From Microbacterium sp. (lineage in GTDB: Bacteria; Actinomycetota; Actinomycetes; Actinomycetales; Microbacteriaceae): a stretch of 53,304 nt of DNA. The notes under the pieces were generated by a model. That model ran no database searches, was not told the origin of the DNA, and saw nothing but the letters and a program-made list of their open reading frames with translations. The translations under genes were made by a program, and so were the position numbers. This document shows, piece after piece, positions 32,996 to 40,447 of the stretch (the first letter of the stretch is position 1; every line of letters begins with the position of its first letter). Where the stretch lies: positions 1 through 53,304 of the forward strand of contig NZ_JAPSIY010000013.1 of the NCBI RefSeq assembly GCF_031178445.1, written 5' to 3'.

Positions 32996-33616
32996 TCAGC
33001 CCGGGCTCGCCGCCCGGATGCGGCGGCGTTCGTAGGTGAGCGTGGCCGTGAGCAGCGCGAGCCCGACGACGCCGCCGGCGAGCTGTGCCACCCCGGTCGG
33101 CACCTCGACGCCGATCGCGAGGACGAGGGCGACCAGTGCCCCGCCGAGCACGGCGTTCACCGCGGCGATCATGCTCGCCATCGTGAAGAGGAACGAGGTG
33201 CGCGAGTAGCGGACGCCGAGCTCGCCGGTGCGCGGATCGTCGAGGCCGATCAGCTCGGGTCCCGAGGGATGCAGCGACGCGAAGTACTCGCGGATCCGCT
33301 TCATGCGCCGACGCACCGTGATGTTCTCGACACTGTTGTCGACCAGGCGCACGACGGTGAACCAGCCCAGCATGAAGATCGTCGGCAGCACCGTGAACGT
33401 CAGGGTCGCGAGCAGCACCGGCGAGCCGCTCGCGAAGCCGAGCGCGACGAGCCCGCTCGACAGGGTCGAGAGGTAGATCGTCGCCCGGGTGCCCGCCTCG
33501 CTGATGGTCGCACCGGCGATCGCCTGCAGCACGAACAGCTCGGTGCCCAGCGCGCTGTTCAGCGGCGCGCGATCCGGGGTGTCGGCGCGCTTGCCGTGAC
33601 CGCGACGCCGGATCAT
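32996..33616 (-). CDS. Membrane protein of unknown function, 206 residues
   Basis: No family is firmly recognised. A basic cytoplasmic start (MIRRRGHGKRADTP) is followed by four hydrophobic segments: near residues 25-50, 55-85, 130-160 and 165-190. The middle loop holds VDNSVENITVRRRMKRIREY and an RYSRTSF motif. The ATG overlaps the stop of the alpha/beta hydrolase gene (ATGA), so translation is coupled. It may be in the same operon as the three hydrolases. Confidence 0.75.
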   Translation of the reverse strand: MIRRRGHGKRADTPDRAPLNSALGTELFVLQAIAGATISEAGTRATIYLSTLSSGLVALGFASGSPVLLATLTFTVLPTIFMLGWFTVVRLVDNSVENITVRRRMKRIREYFASLHPSGPELIGLDDPRTGELGVRYSRTSFLFTMASMIAAVNAVLGGALVALVLAIGVEVPTGVAQLAGGVVGLALLTATLTYERRRIRAASPG

Positions 33617-34539
33617 GGCGTCCCCGCACCGTCTCCGGGCGGCTCGGCGACGTCGAGCACGGCTTGCGCGAAGGCGTGCGGCGCCTCGGCCGGAAGGTGG
33701 TGCCCCGCGTGCGGCACCTGCCGGTGCTCGCGCGGCCCGGTGAACAGGTGCGCATGCTGCGAGCCGTCGGTCGCGGGAAAGTTGCCGTCGGCCGTTCCGT
33801 CGAGCGTGATGGTCGGCACCGGGATCGGCGGTGCGGCGGCCAGCCGGGCCTCGAACTCGTCGAAGCGCGGCGCTCCGGGCGCCAGCCCGAGCCGGTGGCG
33901 GTACGAGTGGATCACCACGTCGACGTAGTCGGGGTTGTCGAACGACGCAGCGGTACGGTCGAGCACCGACGGGTCGTACGCCCACTCCGGCGAGTTGCGG
34001 CGCCAGATCACCTCGGCGATGTCGCGGCGGTCGGCCGCGAGCCCACGCCGGCCGCGCTCGGTCGCGAAGTACCAGAAGTACCAGAAGCCCGCCTCGAGGT
34101 CGGGACGGATCGGATGCTGTGCGGCGGCGATGTCCTGGATGAGATAGCCGTTCACCGAGACCAGCCCCGAGATGCGCTCGGGCCAGAGCGCCGCGACCAC
34201 GCAGGCCGCGCGCCCGCCCCAGTCGTACCCGGCGAGCACCGGCTCTTCGAGCGCGAGCGCGTCGAGCAGCGCCACCACGTCGACGGCGAGTGCGGCCTGC
34301 TGACCGGAGCGCGGCGTGGCGGCATCCAGGAACCGGGTCTGTCCGTGCCCGCGCAGCGCAGGGATGACGACGCGGAACCCGGCGTCGACGAGCAGCGGCG
34401 CGACGTCGACGTAGCTGTGCATGTCGTAGGGGAAGCCGTGCAGCAGCACGACGGGCTCGGCGTGCGGGTCGCCGAGATCGACGTACGCGACCGACAACTC
34501 GCCCGCGTCGATGCGGCGGAGGGGCGGGAATGGCGACAT
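33613..34539 (-). CDS. Alpha/beta hydrolase, epoxide-hydrolase/dehalogenase type
   Basis: A 308-residue hydrolase. The oxyanion-hole motif is HGFP (VVLLHGFPYDMHSY). The nucleophile elbow is GYDWGG, with Asp instead of Ser, as in epoxide hydrolases and haloalkane dehalogenases. The catalytic His lies in PHAGHHLPAEAP. There is no signal peptide. It follows a second hydrolase in the same direction and is coupled to the membrane-protein gene. The substrate is unknown. Confidence 0.85.
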   Translation of the reverse strand: MSPFPPLRRIDAGELSVAYVDLGDPHAEPVVLLHGFPYDMHSYVDVAPLLVDAGFRVVIPALRGHGQTRFLDAATPRSGQQAALAVDVVALLDALALEEPVLAGYDWGGRAACVVAALWPERISGLVSVNGYLIQDIAAAQHPIRPDLEAGFWYFWYFATERGRRGLAADRRDIAEVIWRRNSPEWAYDPSVLDRTAASFDNPDYVDVVIHSYRHRLGLAPGAPRFDEFEARLAAAPPIPVPTITLDGTADGNFPATDGSQHAHLFTGPREHRQVPHAGHHLPAEAPHAFAQAVLDVAEPPGDGAGTP

Positions 34540-34607
34540 GCGGATGCTCCGTCAGGATGGTCCGGCGCCCCGCACGGAGGATGCACGTGCGAGGCGCCGG
34601 GGGATGA

Positions 34608-35348
34608 TCAGGCCGCGTGCTCCTGGGTTGCCACCCAGGCCCGGCCGGCCTCGGCGATCGCCTGCGCGACCACGTCGGGGTTCGACACCGGCACGGCGTG
34701 CGAGGCGCCGGCGATCTCGCGGGTGCCGTGGGATGCGGCGCGCTCGGCACCGGCGCGCAGCACCGCGAGCGGGATGTTGCGGTCCTGGTCGCCGAAGACG
34801 TGCCAGGAGGGGATCGTCTTCCACGCCGGCTCGGCGGCGGCCAGACCCTCGGACAGCGCCGCCTGGGTGACCGGTCGCTGGGTCGCCGCCATGATCGCTG
34901 CGACGTCCTCATCGACGTCTGCCGCGAACTGGTCGTGGAAGACGTCCTGACGGATCGCGAACTCGTTGCCTCCGGTCGCGACCGGGTAGGCGGCGAGCGC
35001 GTCGCCGAGCGTGCTGCCCGGTGCGCTCGTGGACAGCTCGAACGCGCTCTGTCCGGTCTCGGGCACGAACGCCGAGACGTACACGAGTCCGACGACGGCG
35101 TCGTTGCCTGCGGCGGCATCCGTGATGACGAGTCCGCCATAGGAGTGCCCGACGAGCACCACCGGGCCGCCGATCGACGCGATGACATCACGCACGTAGG
35201 CGGCGTCGCCGGCGAGGCTGCGCAGCGGGTTGGCGACCGCGACGGCCGTAACGTCGTGCTCCTGCAGACGCGCGATGACGCCGTTCCAGGAGGCTGATTC
35301 GGCGAAGGCGCCGTGGACGAGCACGATGGTGGGCTTGATGTGAGTCAT
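34608..35348 (-). CDS. Alpha/beta hydrolase (serine nucleophile)
   Basis: A 246-residue protein starting MTHIKPTIVLVHGAFAESASWNGVI. The nucleophile elbow is GHSYGG, the acid is probably the Asp in FGDQDRNIP, and the His is in GASHAVPVS. It resembles salicylate-esterase/pyrethroid-hydrolase-like enzymes. It is the middle of three different hydrolases encoded in a row; the first starts at 36328. The three are not close paralogues. Confidence 0.88.
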   Translation of the reverse strand: MTHIKPTIVLVHGAFAESASWNGVIARLQEHDVTAVAVANPLRSLAGDAAYVRDVIASIGGPVVLVGHSYGGLVITDAAAGNDAVVGLVYVSAFVPETGQSAFELSTSAPGSTLGDALAAYPVATGGNEFAIRQDVFHDQFAADVDEDVAAIMAATQRPVTQAALSEGLAAAEPAWKTIPSWHVFGDQDRNIPLAVLRAGAERAASHGTREIAGASHAVPVSNPDVVAQAIAEAGRAWVATQEHAA

Positions 35349-35377
35349 GATCTTTCTCTCTGTTCGGGGTGGGTGAT

Positions 35378-36328
35378 TCAGGCCTGCGCGAAGGCGGTGC
35401 GCAGGGTGTGGACGGCCTGCGCGATCGCGGCCGTGGTCGCGGCGGAGCCGCGCAGCGGGTTGAGCATCATGAAGTCGTGGATGGTCGCGTCGTAGCGCAC
35501 GAGCGTGGTGCGCACGCCGGCGGCGATGAGCTTGCGGCCGTATGCCTCGCCCTCGTCGCGCAGCACGTCGTTCTCGTCGACCACGAGGAACGTCTCTGGC
35601 AGGCCGGCGAGGTCGTCGACCGATGCCTGCAGCGGTGAGACGGTCACGTCGGTGCGCGCGTTCACGTCGGGCATGTAGCTGTCCCAGAACCACGCCATGG
35701 CGTCGGCGCGAAGGTGGAAGCCCTCCGCGAATTCGCGGTAGCTGGCCGTGTCCTGCCCGGCATCCGTGACGGGGTAGTACAGCGACTGGTGGATGAACGA
35801 CACGTCGCCGCGCCGCTTCGCGAGGATCGCGAGCACCGCGGCCATGTTGCCGCCGACGGAGTCGCCGGCCACGGCCATGCGCGACGCGTCGAGTCCCTTG
35901 GTGGCGCCGTCGGTCATGACCCAGCGCGCTGTCGCGTACGCCTGCTCGACGGCGACCGGATGCTGCGCCTCGGGCGAGCGGTCGTATTCCACGAACACCA
36001 CGGCCGCCTCGGCGCCGGTCGCGAGGTCGCGCACCAGGCGGTCGTGCGTGCCGGCGTTGCCGAGCACCCAGCCGCCGCCGTGCACGTACAGGATCACGGG
36101 CAGGGTCCCGGTCGCGCCGACCGGCTTGACGATGCGCACCCGCACATCGCCCACAGCGGCGGGCACGGTGATCCATTCCTCGTCCACGGGAGGCTTTTCG
36201 ATCGGGGCGGCCTGCACCTCGTCGAGCAGAGCGCGCGCCCCGTCGACACCGCGGTCGGCGAGGAACGGCGGGGTGGAGGTGGCGTCGGCGAACGCCTGCG
36301 CGTCCGGCTCGAGCACATGTTCGGTCAT
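35378..36328 (-). CDS. Alpha/beta hydrolase, HSL/acetyl-esterase type
   Basis: A 316-residue esterase. HGGGWVLG forms the oxyanion hole, AGDSVGGNM the nucleophile elbow with Ser, VDENDVLRDEG the acid, and ATIHDFM the His. It belongs to the hormone-sensitive-lipase-like group. It is the first gene of a minus-strand run of four genes. A weaker copy of the ECF41-type promoter lies at 36423-36397. Confidence 0.9.
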   Translation of the reverse strand: MTEHVLEPDAQAFADATSTPPFLADRGVDGARALLDEVQAAPIEKPPVDEEWITVPAAVGDVRVRIVKPVGATGTLPVILYVHGGGWVLGNAGTHDRLVRDLATGAEAAVVFVEYDRSPEAQHPVAVEQAYATARWVMTDGATKGLDASRMAVAGDSVGGNMAAVLAILAKRRGDVSFIHQSLYYPVTDAGQDTASYREFAEGFHLRADAMAWFWDSYMPDVNARTDVTVSPLQASVDDLAGLPETFLVVDENDVLRDEGEAYGRKLIAAGVRTTLVRYDATIHDFMMLNPLRGSAATTAAIAQAVHTLRTAFAQA

Positions 36329-36396
36329 CGGAGAGTCCTTTCGTCGGAGGGGGCGGGCCCGCCGCGGGCGATCATCGGCGGGCCCATGCCAGAGAT

Positions 36397-36423
36397 GACA
36401 GGGCTCTCGCCGCGGCTGTGACG
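36397..36423 (-). promoter_or_regulatory. Weak ECF41-type promoter candidate before the HSL-type esterase
   Basis: On the minus strand CGTCACA (36423-36417), a 15-base spacer and CTGTC (36401-36397) differ from the exact local copies at one position in each element. The start codon is 68 bases downstream. It suggests that the esterase operon may also belong to the sigma-factor regulon. Confidence 0.4.
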
Positions 36424-36456
36424 TCGCGGACGGATTTCGTCGAGTTGCCGCGTTCC

Positions 36457-36483
36457 TGTCACAACCCGCGGACGCTGCCGGTC
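36457..36483 (+). promoter_or_regulatory. ECF41-type promoter before the oxidoreductase at 36536
   Basis: TGTCACA (36457-36463), a 15-base spacer, CGGTC (36479-36483). The ATG is 52 bases downstream. It is identical in both elements and spacing to the sites at 32938 and 37302, and matches the known ECF41 -35 consensus. Confidence 0.8.
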
Positions 36484-36535
36484 AATCAGATACACGCGGA
36501 TGCCCGCGGCATCCCCCGGACGATCAAGGAGCGAC

Positions 36536-37297
36536 ATGAGAATCACGGTCATCGGCGGAACCGGACTGATCGGCACCCGCGTCGTGCGGAACCTGCGCAA
36601 CGCCGGCCATGTCGTCGTCGCCGCCGCGCGCGCGACCGGTGTGAACTCGTACACCGGCGAGGGGCTGGAAGAGGCCCTCGCCGGCGCGGAGGTCGTCGTC
36701 GACGTGTCGAACTCGTCGTACACCGACGAGGCGGCGGCGCAGGAGTTCTTCTACACCTCGACCATGAACCTGCTCACCTATGGAGAGCTCGCGGGGGTCG
36801 CGCATCACGTCGCCCTCTCGGTCGTCGGCACCGATCGGCTCGCGCGCGCGGAGGGCGGCTACTTCGTCGCCAAGGAGCAGCAGGAGCGCCTGATCACCGC
36901 ATCCGGTCGCCCCTACACGCTCGTGCACGCGACGCAGTTCTTCGAGTTCCTGCGCAACATCACCGACCACGCGATGCGCGAGCGCGCGGCGCATGTCGCC
37001 GACGTGCTCGTGCAGCCGATGGCGGCGGACGACGTCGCGAACGCGGTGGCGGGGGCAGCGCTCGGCGAACCGCGGTTCGGGATGATCGAGTTCGGCGGCC
37101 CCGAGGTGTTTCGCCTGGAGGAGATCGCCCAGCTCGACCTGCGCTGGCGCCAGGACGATCGCGACGTCGTCGCCGATCCGCTCGGCACGTACTTCGGCGC
37201 ACGCCTGTCGAGCCGCGATCTGCTGCCCGAGGCGACCGCGACGATCGCGCCGACGCGCTACCACGACTGGCGCGTGCAGAACACGGCGGTCGCCTGA
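36536..37297 (+). CDS. NAD(P)-binding NmrA-like oxidoreductase (copy 2)
   Basis: A 253-residue protein starting MRITVIGGTGLIGTRVVRNL with the dinucleotide-binding glycines. It shares GVAHHVALSVVGTDR and PYTLVHATQFFEF with the proteins at 32112 and 37379. AAGGAG lies 4 bases before the ATG and rules out the upstream ATG at 36500. It is divergent from the esterase operon and preceded by an exact ECF41-type promoter. The substrate is unknown; families of this type reduce or isomerise small carbonyl compounds. Confidence 0.9.
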   Translation: MRITVIGGTGLIGTRVVRNLRNAGHVVVAAARATGVNSYTGEGLEEALAGAEVVVDVSNSSYTDEAAAQEFFYTSTMNLLTYGELAGVAHHVALSVVGTDRLARAEGGYFVAKEQQERLITASGRPYTLVHATQFFEFLRNITDHAMRERAAHVADVLVQPMAADDVANAVAGAALGEPRFGMIEFGGPEVFRLEEIAQLDLRWRQDDRDVVADPLGTYFGARLSSRDLLPEATATIAPTRYHDWRVQNTAVA

Positions 37298-37301
37298 CCG
37301 C

Positions 37302-37328
37302 TGTCACACCCGTGGCCGCCTCTCGGTC
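37302..37328 (+). promoter_or_regulatory. ECF41-type promoter before the oxidoreductase at 37379
   Basis: TGTCACA (37302-37308), a 15-base spacer, CGGTC (37324-37328), 50 bases before the ATG. It lies only 5 bases after the stop of the upstream paralogue, so this gene has its own sigma-dependent promoter although it could also be read through. Confidence 0.8.
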
Positions 37329-37378
37329 ACAGCTATCAGACGTCGCCAGCGGCATCACCCTCACAAGAAAGGCTCGAC

Positions 37379-38134
37379 ATGGCAAAGATCGTCGTCATCG
37401 GAGGCACCGGCCTCATCGGCTCCAAGGTCGTCTCGAAACTGACCGAGCACGGGCATGAGGCCATCGCGGCCTCGCCCAACACGGGCGTGAACACCCTCAC
37501 CGGTGAAGGCCTCGCCGAGGTGCTCGTCGGCGCGAACACCGTGGTCGACGTGTCGAACTCCCCCTCGTTCGCCCCCGACGACGTGATGGAGTTCTTCACG
37601 ACCTCGACCCGCAACCTGCTCGCCGCAGAAGCGGAGGCCGGGGTGACCCACCACGTCGCCCTGACCATCGTCGGCACCAACCGTCCGCAGAACATCGCCT
37701 ACTTCGCGGCCAAGGTCGCACAGGAGAAGCTGATCCGCGAATCGGGCATCGGCTACACGCTCGTGCACGCGACCCAGTTCTTCGAGTTCGTCGGCAGCAT
37801 CGCCGACATCTCGACCGAGGGCGACACCGTGCGGCTTCCCGGTGCGCTCATCCAGCCCATCGCCGCGGAGGACGTCGCGACCGCCGTCGCCCGCGCCGCG
37901 GCCGGCGAGCCGCAGGGAGACACCGAGATCGCCGGCCCGGAGGCGCTCGGCATGGACGAGTTCGCCCGACGCGCGCTCACCTTCCGCAAGGACCCGCGCA
38001 CCGTCGTGCGCGACGACGACGCCACCTACTACGGGGCGCACATCGAGGAGCACACGCTCATTCCGGTCGACGGCGCGCACATCTTCGAAACGACGCTCGA
38101 GGACTGGCTGCCGGCGAACCCGCCGCGCGCGTAG
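37379..38134 (+). CDS. NAD(P)-binding NmrA-like oxidoreductase (copy 3)
   Basis: A 251-residue paralogue of the two other oxidoreductases: MAKIVVIGGTGLIGSKVV, GVTHHVALTIVGTNR, GYTLVHATQFFEFVG and QPIAAEDVATAVARAA. The ATG has AAAGG 6 bases upstream. A strong hairpin 17 bases after the stop closes the unit. Together with the sigma factor it makes the typical ECF41 oxidoreductase neighbourhood. Confidence 0.9.
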   Translation: MAKIVVIGGTGLIGSKVVSKLTEHGHEAIAASPNTGVNTLTGEGLAEVLVGANTVVDVSNSPSFAPDDVMEFFTTSTRNLLAAEAEAGVTHHVALTIVGTNRPQNIAYFAAKVAQEKLIRESGIGYTLVHATQFFEFVGSIADISTEGDTVRLPGALIQPIAAEDVATAVARAAAGEPQGDTEIAGPEALGMDEFARRALTFRKDPRTVVRDDDATYYGAHIEEHTLIPVDGAHIFETTLEDWLPANPPRA

Positions 38135-38150
38135 CGGCATCCTTGCGGTT

Positions 38151-38184
38151 CGCTCGACGACGTTCCCCTTGGCGTCGTCGAGCG
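38151..38184. terminator. Bidirectional hairpin terminator
   Basis: CGCTCGACGACG (38151-38162) and CGTCGTCGAGCG (38173-38184) form a perfect 12-bp stem with a 10-base loop. It lies between the convergent oxidoreductase and RibD-like genes. No long U-tract follows, as is usual for high-GC actinobacteria. Confidence 0.8.
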
Positions 38185-38217
38185 GGCCGCCGGGTCGCCC
38201 GGGGACCTGGGCACCCT

Positions 38218-38781
38218 TCAGGCGGAGGCGGGCCGATAGCGGGTCGCGACCGCCCCGGACCCGAACTCCCGCCGATCCACGGCCTCGAGCCGGATGCGCT
38301 CGCGCAGGCCGTCCATCAGCCTCGGGCCGTGTCCGGCGAGGATCGGATGCACCACGAAGGTGTACTCGTCGATCAGACCTAGGTCGGCCAGCGCGAGCGG
38401 AAGAGTCACGCCGCCGACCGACAGGCCGTCGCCCGGCTGATCTTTGAGACGCTGAACCGCCTCGCCCAGTTCACCCCGCACCAGTTCGGCGTTCCAGTCG
38501 ACGGCCGTCAGCGTGCTCGAGACGACGTGCTTCGGCGCCCGGTCGATGGCCTCGGCGAACGGGATCTCCCACTCATCCATCCAGTCGGGCCACGACCCCG
38601 AGGCGGGGCGCCGCCACGCGGACTCCATCATCTGGTACGTCACCCGGCCGTACAGCAGGGCGTCGGCGCGCTCGATGTCCGCCGTCCAGAAGCGCATCAA
38701 CTCCTCGTCGGGAGCCACCCCCGCCTCGTGGTGCACGCAGCCGTCGAGAGTGACGTTGATCGCGTACCGCAGTGGTCTCAT
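38218..38781 (-). CDS. RibD C-terminal/dihydrofolate-reductase-like protein
   Basis: A 187-residue protein of the RibD_C family, a fold shared with dihydrofolate reductase. It starts MRPLRYAINVTLDGCVHH and contains ALLYGRVTYQMME, KHVVSSTLTAVDWNAELV and GLSVGGVTLPLALADLGLIDEY, the usual nucleotide-site segments. It acts as a stand-alone NADPH-dependent reductase of unknown substrate. GGAG is 8 bases before the ATG. A strong terminator lies after its stop. Confidence 0.88.
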   Translation of the reverse strand: MRPLRYAINVTLDGCVHHEAGVAPDEELMRFWTADIERADALLYGRVTYQMMESAWRRPASGSWPDWMDEWEIPFAEAIDRAPKHVVSSTLTAVDWNAELVRGELGEAVQRLKDQPGDGLSVGGVTLPLALADLGLIDEYTFVVHPILAGHGPRLMDGLRERIRLEAVDRREFGSGAVATRYRPASA

Positions 38782-38877
38782 GCGTCGATCTCCTTCGATG
38801 CGAGCGGTGGCGGTCACCGGATGGGACTCACAGTACTGTCGGTGGGCGACGATCGTCAGCCGATCTAGGCTGACCGG

Positions 38878-39288
38878 ATGCTGATGATCGCATCGATCGT
38901 GATGCGTGTGGACGATCTGCCTGCGCAGTCCCGTTTCTGGCAAGCCGCTCTGGACTACGTCGAGCGGGACCCCGCGGACGACGACTGGGTGGTGCTGAAA
39001 CCGCGCCACGCGGACACGCCGTGCATCGCCCTCGATGCCCATCGCTCAGAACGGGTTCTGCCTCCGCGCATCCACCTCGACATCTACGCCGAGGATCAGC
39101 AGGCCGAGGTGCGCCGCCTCGCCGAGCTGGGCGCGCGCGAGGTGCACTGGGACAACCTGCCCGTCGACGCGGACTACGTGATCATGGAGGACCCGGAGGG
39201 CAACCGCTTCTGCATCGTCGACCGCCCGGACTGGTCGGGCTGGGGGCGAGTGCGGGGCGAGAAGGATTCCCGCTCCGTTACCGAATGA
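38878..39288 (+). CDS. VOC-family (glyoxalase/bleomycin-resistance-like) protein
   Basis: A 136-residue protein of the VOC superfamily: MLMIASIVMRVDDLPAQSRFWQAALDY opens the first beta-alpha-beta module, and EDPEGNRFCIVDRPDW closes the second. Such proteins bind a divalent metal and act on small molecules or bind drugs. There is a TAGGCT -10-like element at 38866-38871, only 6 bases before the ATG, so a leaderless transcript is likely. It is divergent from the RibD-like gene. Confidence 0.88.
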   Translation: MLMIASIVMRVDDLPAQSRFWQAALDYVERDPADDDWVVLKPRHADTPCIALDAHRSERVLPPRIHLDIYAEDQQAEVRRLAELGAREVHWDNLPVDADYVIMEDPEGNRFCIVDRPDWSGWGRVRGEKDSRSVTE

Positions 39289-39294
39289 AAGCGG

Positions 39295-40065
39295 TCAGGG
39301 ACCGACCACCGGCATCCGCGCCACCGCCGCCCTCACGAGCGCCGCGTTGTCGCCCGCGAGGCTGCCGTCGGGCAGCGTGAGGCCGTCCTCCAGGCCGATC
39401 CGCGCGTCCAGCCCCCACTCGATCGCCAGATCGAGCGCCGTCCACGTCGAGCGCTCCTCCCCGTGCAGCAGCACCGGCATGCCCGGCTCCGCGCGGACGA
39501 CGTGGGCGAGCAGCCCCTCGGCGTGACGACGGACGTTCTCGGCGGGCTCGTCGGGCAGTTCAATCATCGCGCGCAGGCAGTCCGCGCGCACGGGCGAGCG
39601 GCGCCACGCTTCCAGCCCGCTGCCGTCCCAGATACCCGCCTCGACGCCGACGCCGCGGCTCTGCAGCAGCGCGGCGACCTCGTCGGCCCCTTCCTCGTGC
39701 CAGTTGACCGACGCGAAGTCCGGCAGCTCCGTCCACCCGGCGATCGCCGCCAGCCGACGCTCGACCTCGGGCTCCGCCCAGGCGCCCGTCGTCACGCCGA
39801 CCGGCACGCCGGGGCACGCGGCCCGAACCGCGCGCAGCCAGCGAGCGACATCGCCGCCGGCGAGGCTGTCCTGCCCCGCGGCATCCTTGGGGTGCACGTG
39901 GATCTCGCGCGCGCCCGCCGCGACGGCATCCGCGGCTCCGTCGGCGACGATCGTCGCGTCGGCGCTCAACCGGGGATGCTGCGTCACATCCCTCGCGCCG
40001 TTCACGCACACCTGTACCCGGATCGCGCGCCCTTCGGCACTGCGGCCGTCGAAGCCGGCCCTCAT
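39295..40065 (-). CDS. DUF849 (BKACE) beta-keto acid cleavage enzyme
   Basis: A 256-residue TIM-barrel protein of the 3-keto-5-aminohexanoate cleavage family: VQVCVNGARDVTQHP, REIHVHPKD with the zinc-binding His pair, GVTTGAW, NWHEEGADEV, and VLLHGEERSTW. These enzymes condense a beta-keto acid with acetyl-CoA and split it. It is somewhat shorter than the usual 270-310 residues. The ATG overlaps the TGA of the small DUF2188 gene (TGATG). Confidence 0.88.
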   Translation of the reverse strand: MRAGFDGRSAEGRAIRVQVCVNGARDVTQHPRLSADATIVADGAADAVAAGAREIHVHPKDAAGQDSLAGGDVARWLRAVRAACPGVPVGVTTGAWAEPEVERRLAAIAGWTELPDFASVNWHEEGADEVAALLQSRGVGVEAGIWDGSGLEAWRRSPVRADCLRAMIELPDEPAENVRRHAEGLLAHVVRAEPGMPVLLHGEERSTWTALDLAIEWGLDARIGLEDGLTLPDGSLAGDNAALVRAAVARMPVVGP

Positions 40066-40289
40066 CAACCGATCAGGTCGCGCGGGTGGCGGTCGTTGAC
40101 GTCGTCTGCCGACGGGCCCTCGTCCGTGCGCACCGAGTGCTCCACCTGGCGCGCGACAGCGGCGCCGCGTCCGACCCGCGCCGCTTCCTCCTGAGTGTTG
40201 AAGCTGCTGCCCAACGTGTGCGCCTCCCCCTCGATCCGGTTGAACCAGATCCCGTTCCGCTGGAACGTCTCGATGTCGCCTGCGGCCAT
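40065..40289 (-). CDS. DUF2188-like small protein
   Basis: A 74-residue protein: MAAGDIETFQRNGIWFNRIEGE resembles DUF2188, followed by SSFNTQEEAARVGRGAAVARQVEH, a helix. Function unknown. The ATG at 40289 has GAGAGG 8 bases upstream; a GTG three codons earlier lies inside that ribosome binding site and is less likely. It is translationally coupled to the DUF849 gene. Confidence 0.8.
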   Translation of the reverse strand: MAAGDIETFQRNGIWFNRIEGEAHTLGSSFNTQEEAARVGRGAAVARQVEHSVRTDEGPSADDVNDRHPRDLIG

Positions 40290-40402
40290 GGCCGTCACCT
40301 CTCTCTTGCCTCTGTTCTACGTCAGGGACCGGGTGGGCGTGCGGGGGTTGACACGCGTCGCGTTCGTTACCCGTTCGTGACCCGGCGAGGTGGTCTGGGG
40401 AC

Positions 40403-40418
40403 TCGAAACTGGCTTCGA
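40403..40418 (+). promoter_or_regulatory. LexA/SOS-box-like palindrome before the DUF222-HNH gene
   Basis: TCGAA-N6-TTCGA (40403-40418) has the outer five bases of each half of the actinobacterial LexA box TCGAAC-N4-GTTCGA; the inner base of each half (A and C) differs. It lies 29 bases before the ATG. A GATACT -10-like hexamer (40436-40441) stands 6 bases before the ATG. DUF222/13E12-type HNH genes in mycobacteria are reported LexA targets, which supports it. Confidence 0.55.
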
Positions 40419-40447
40419 ATGTCGGTGGCCCTCCCGATACTGGAAGC

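Noticed and set aside
40349..40354. TTGACA as -35 element of the DUF222-HNH gene
   Set aside because: No -10-like hexamer lies 16-19 bases downstream; the GATACT next to the ATG is a better -10 but is too far from this element.
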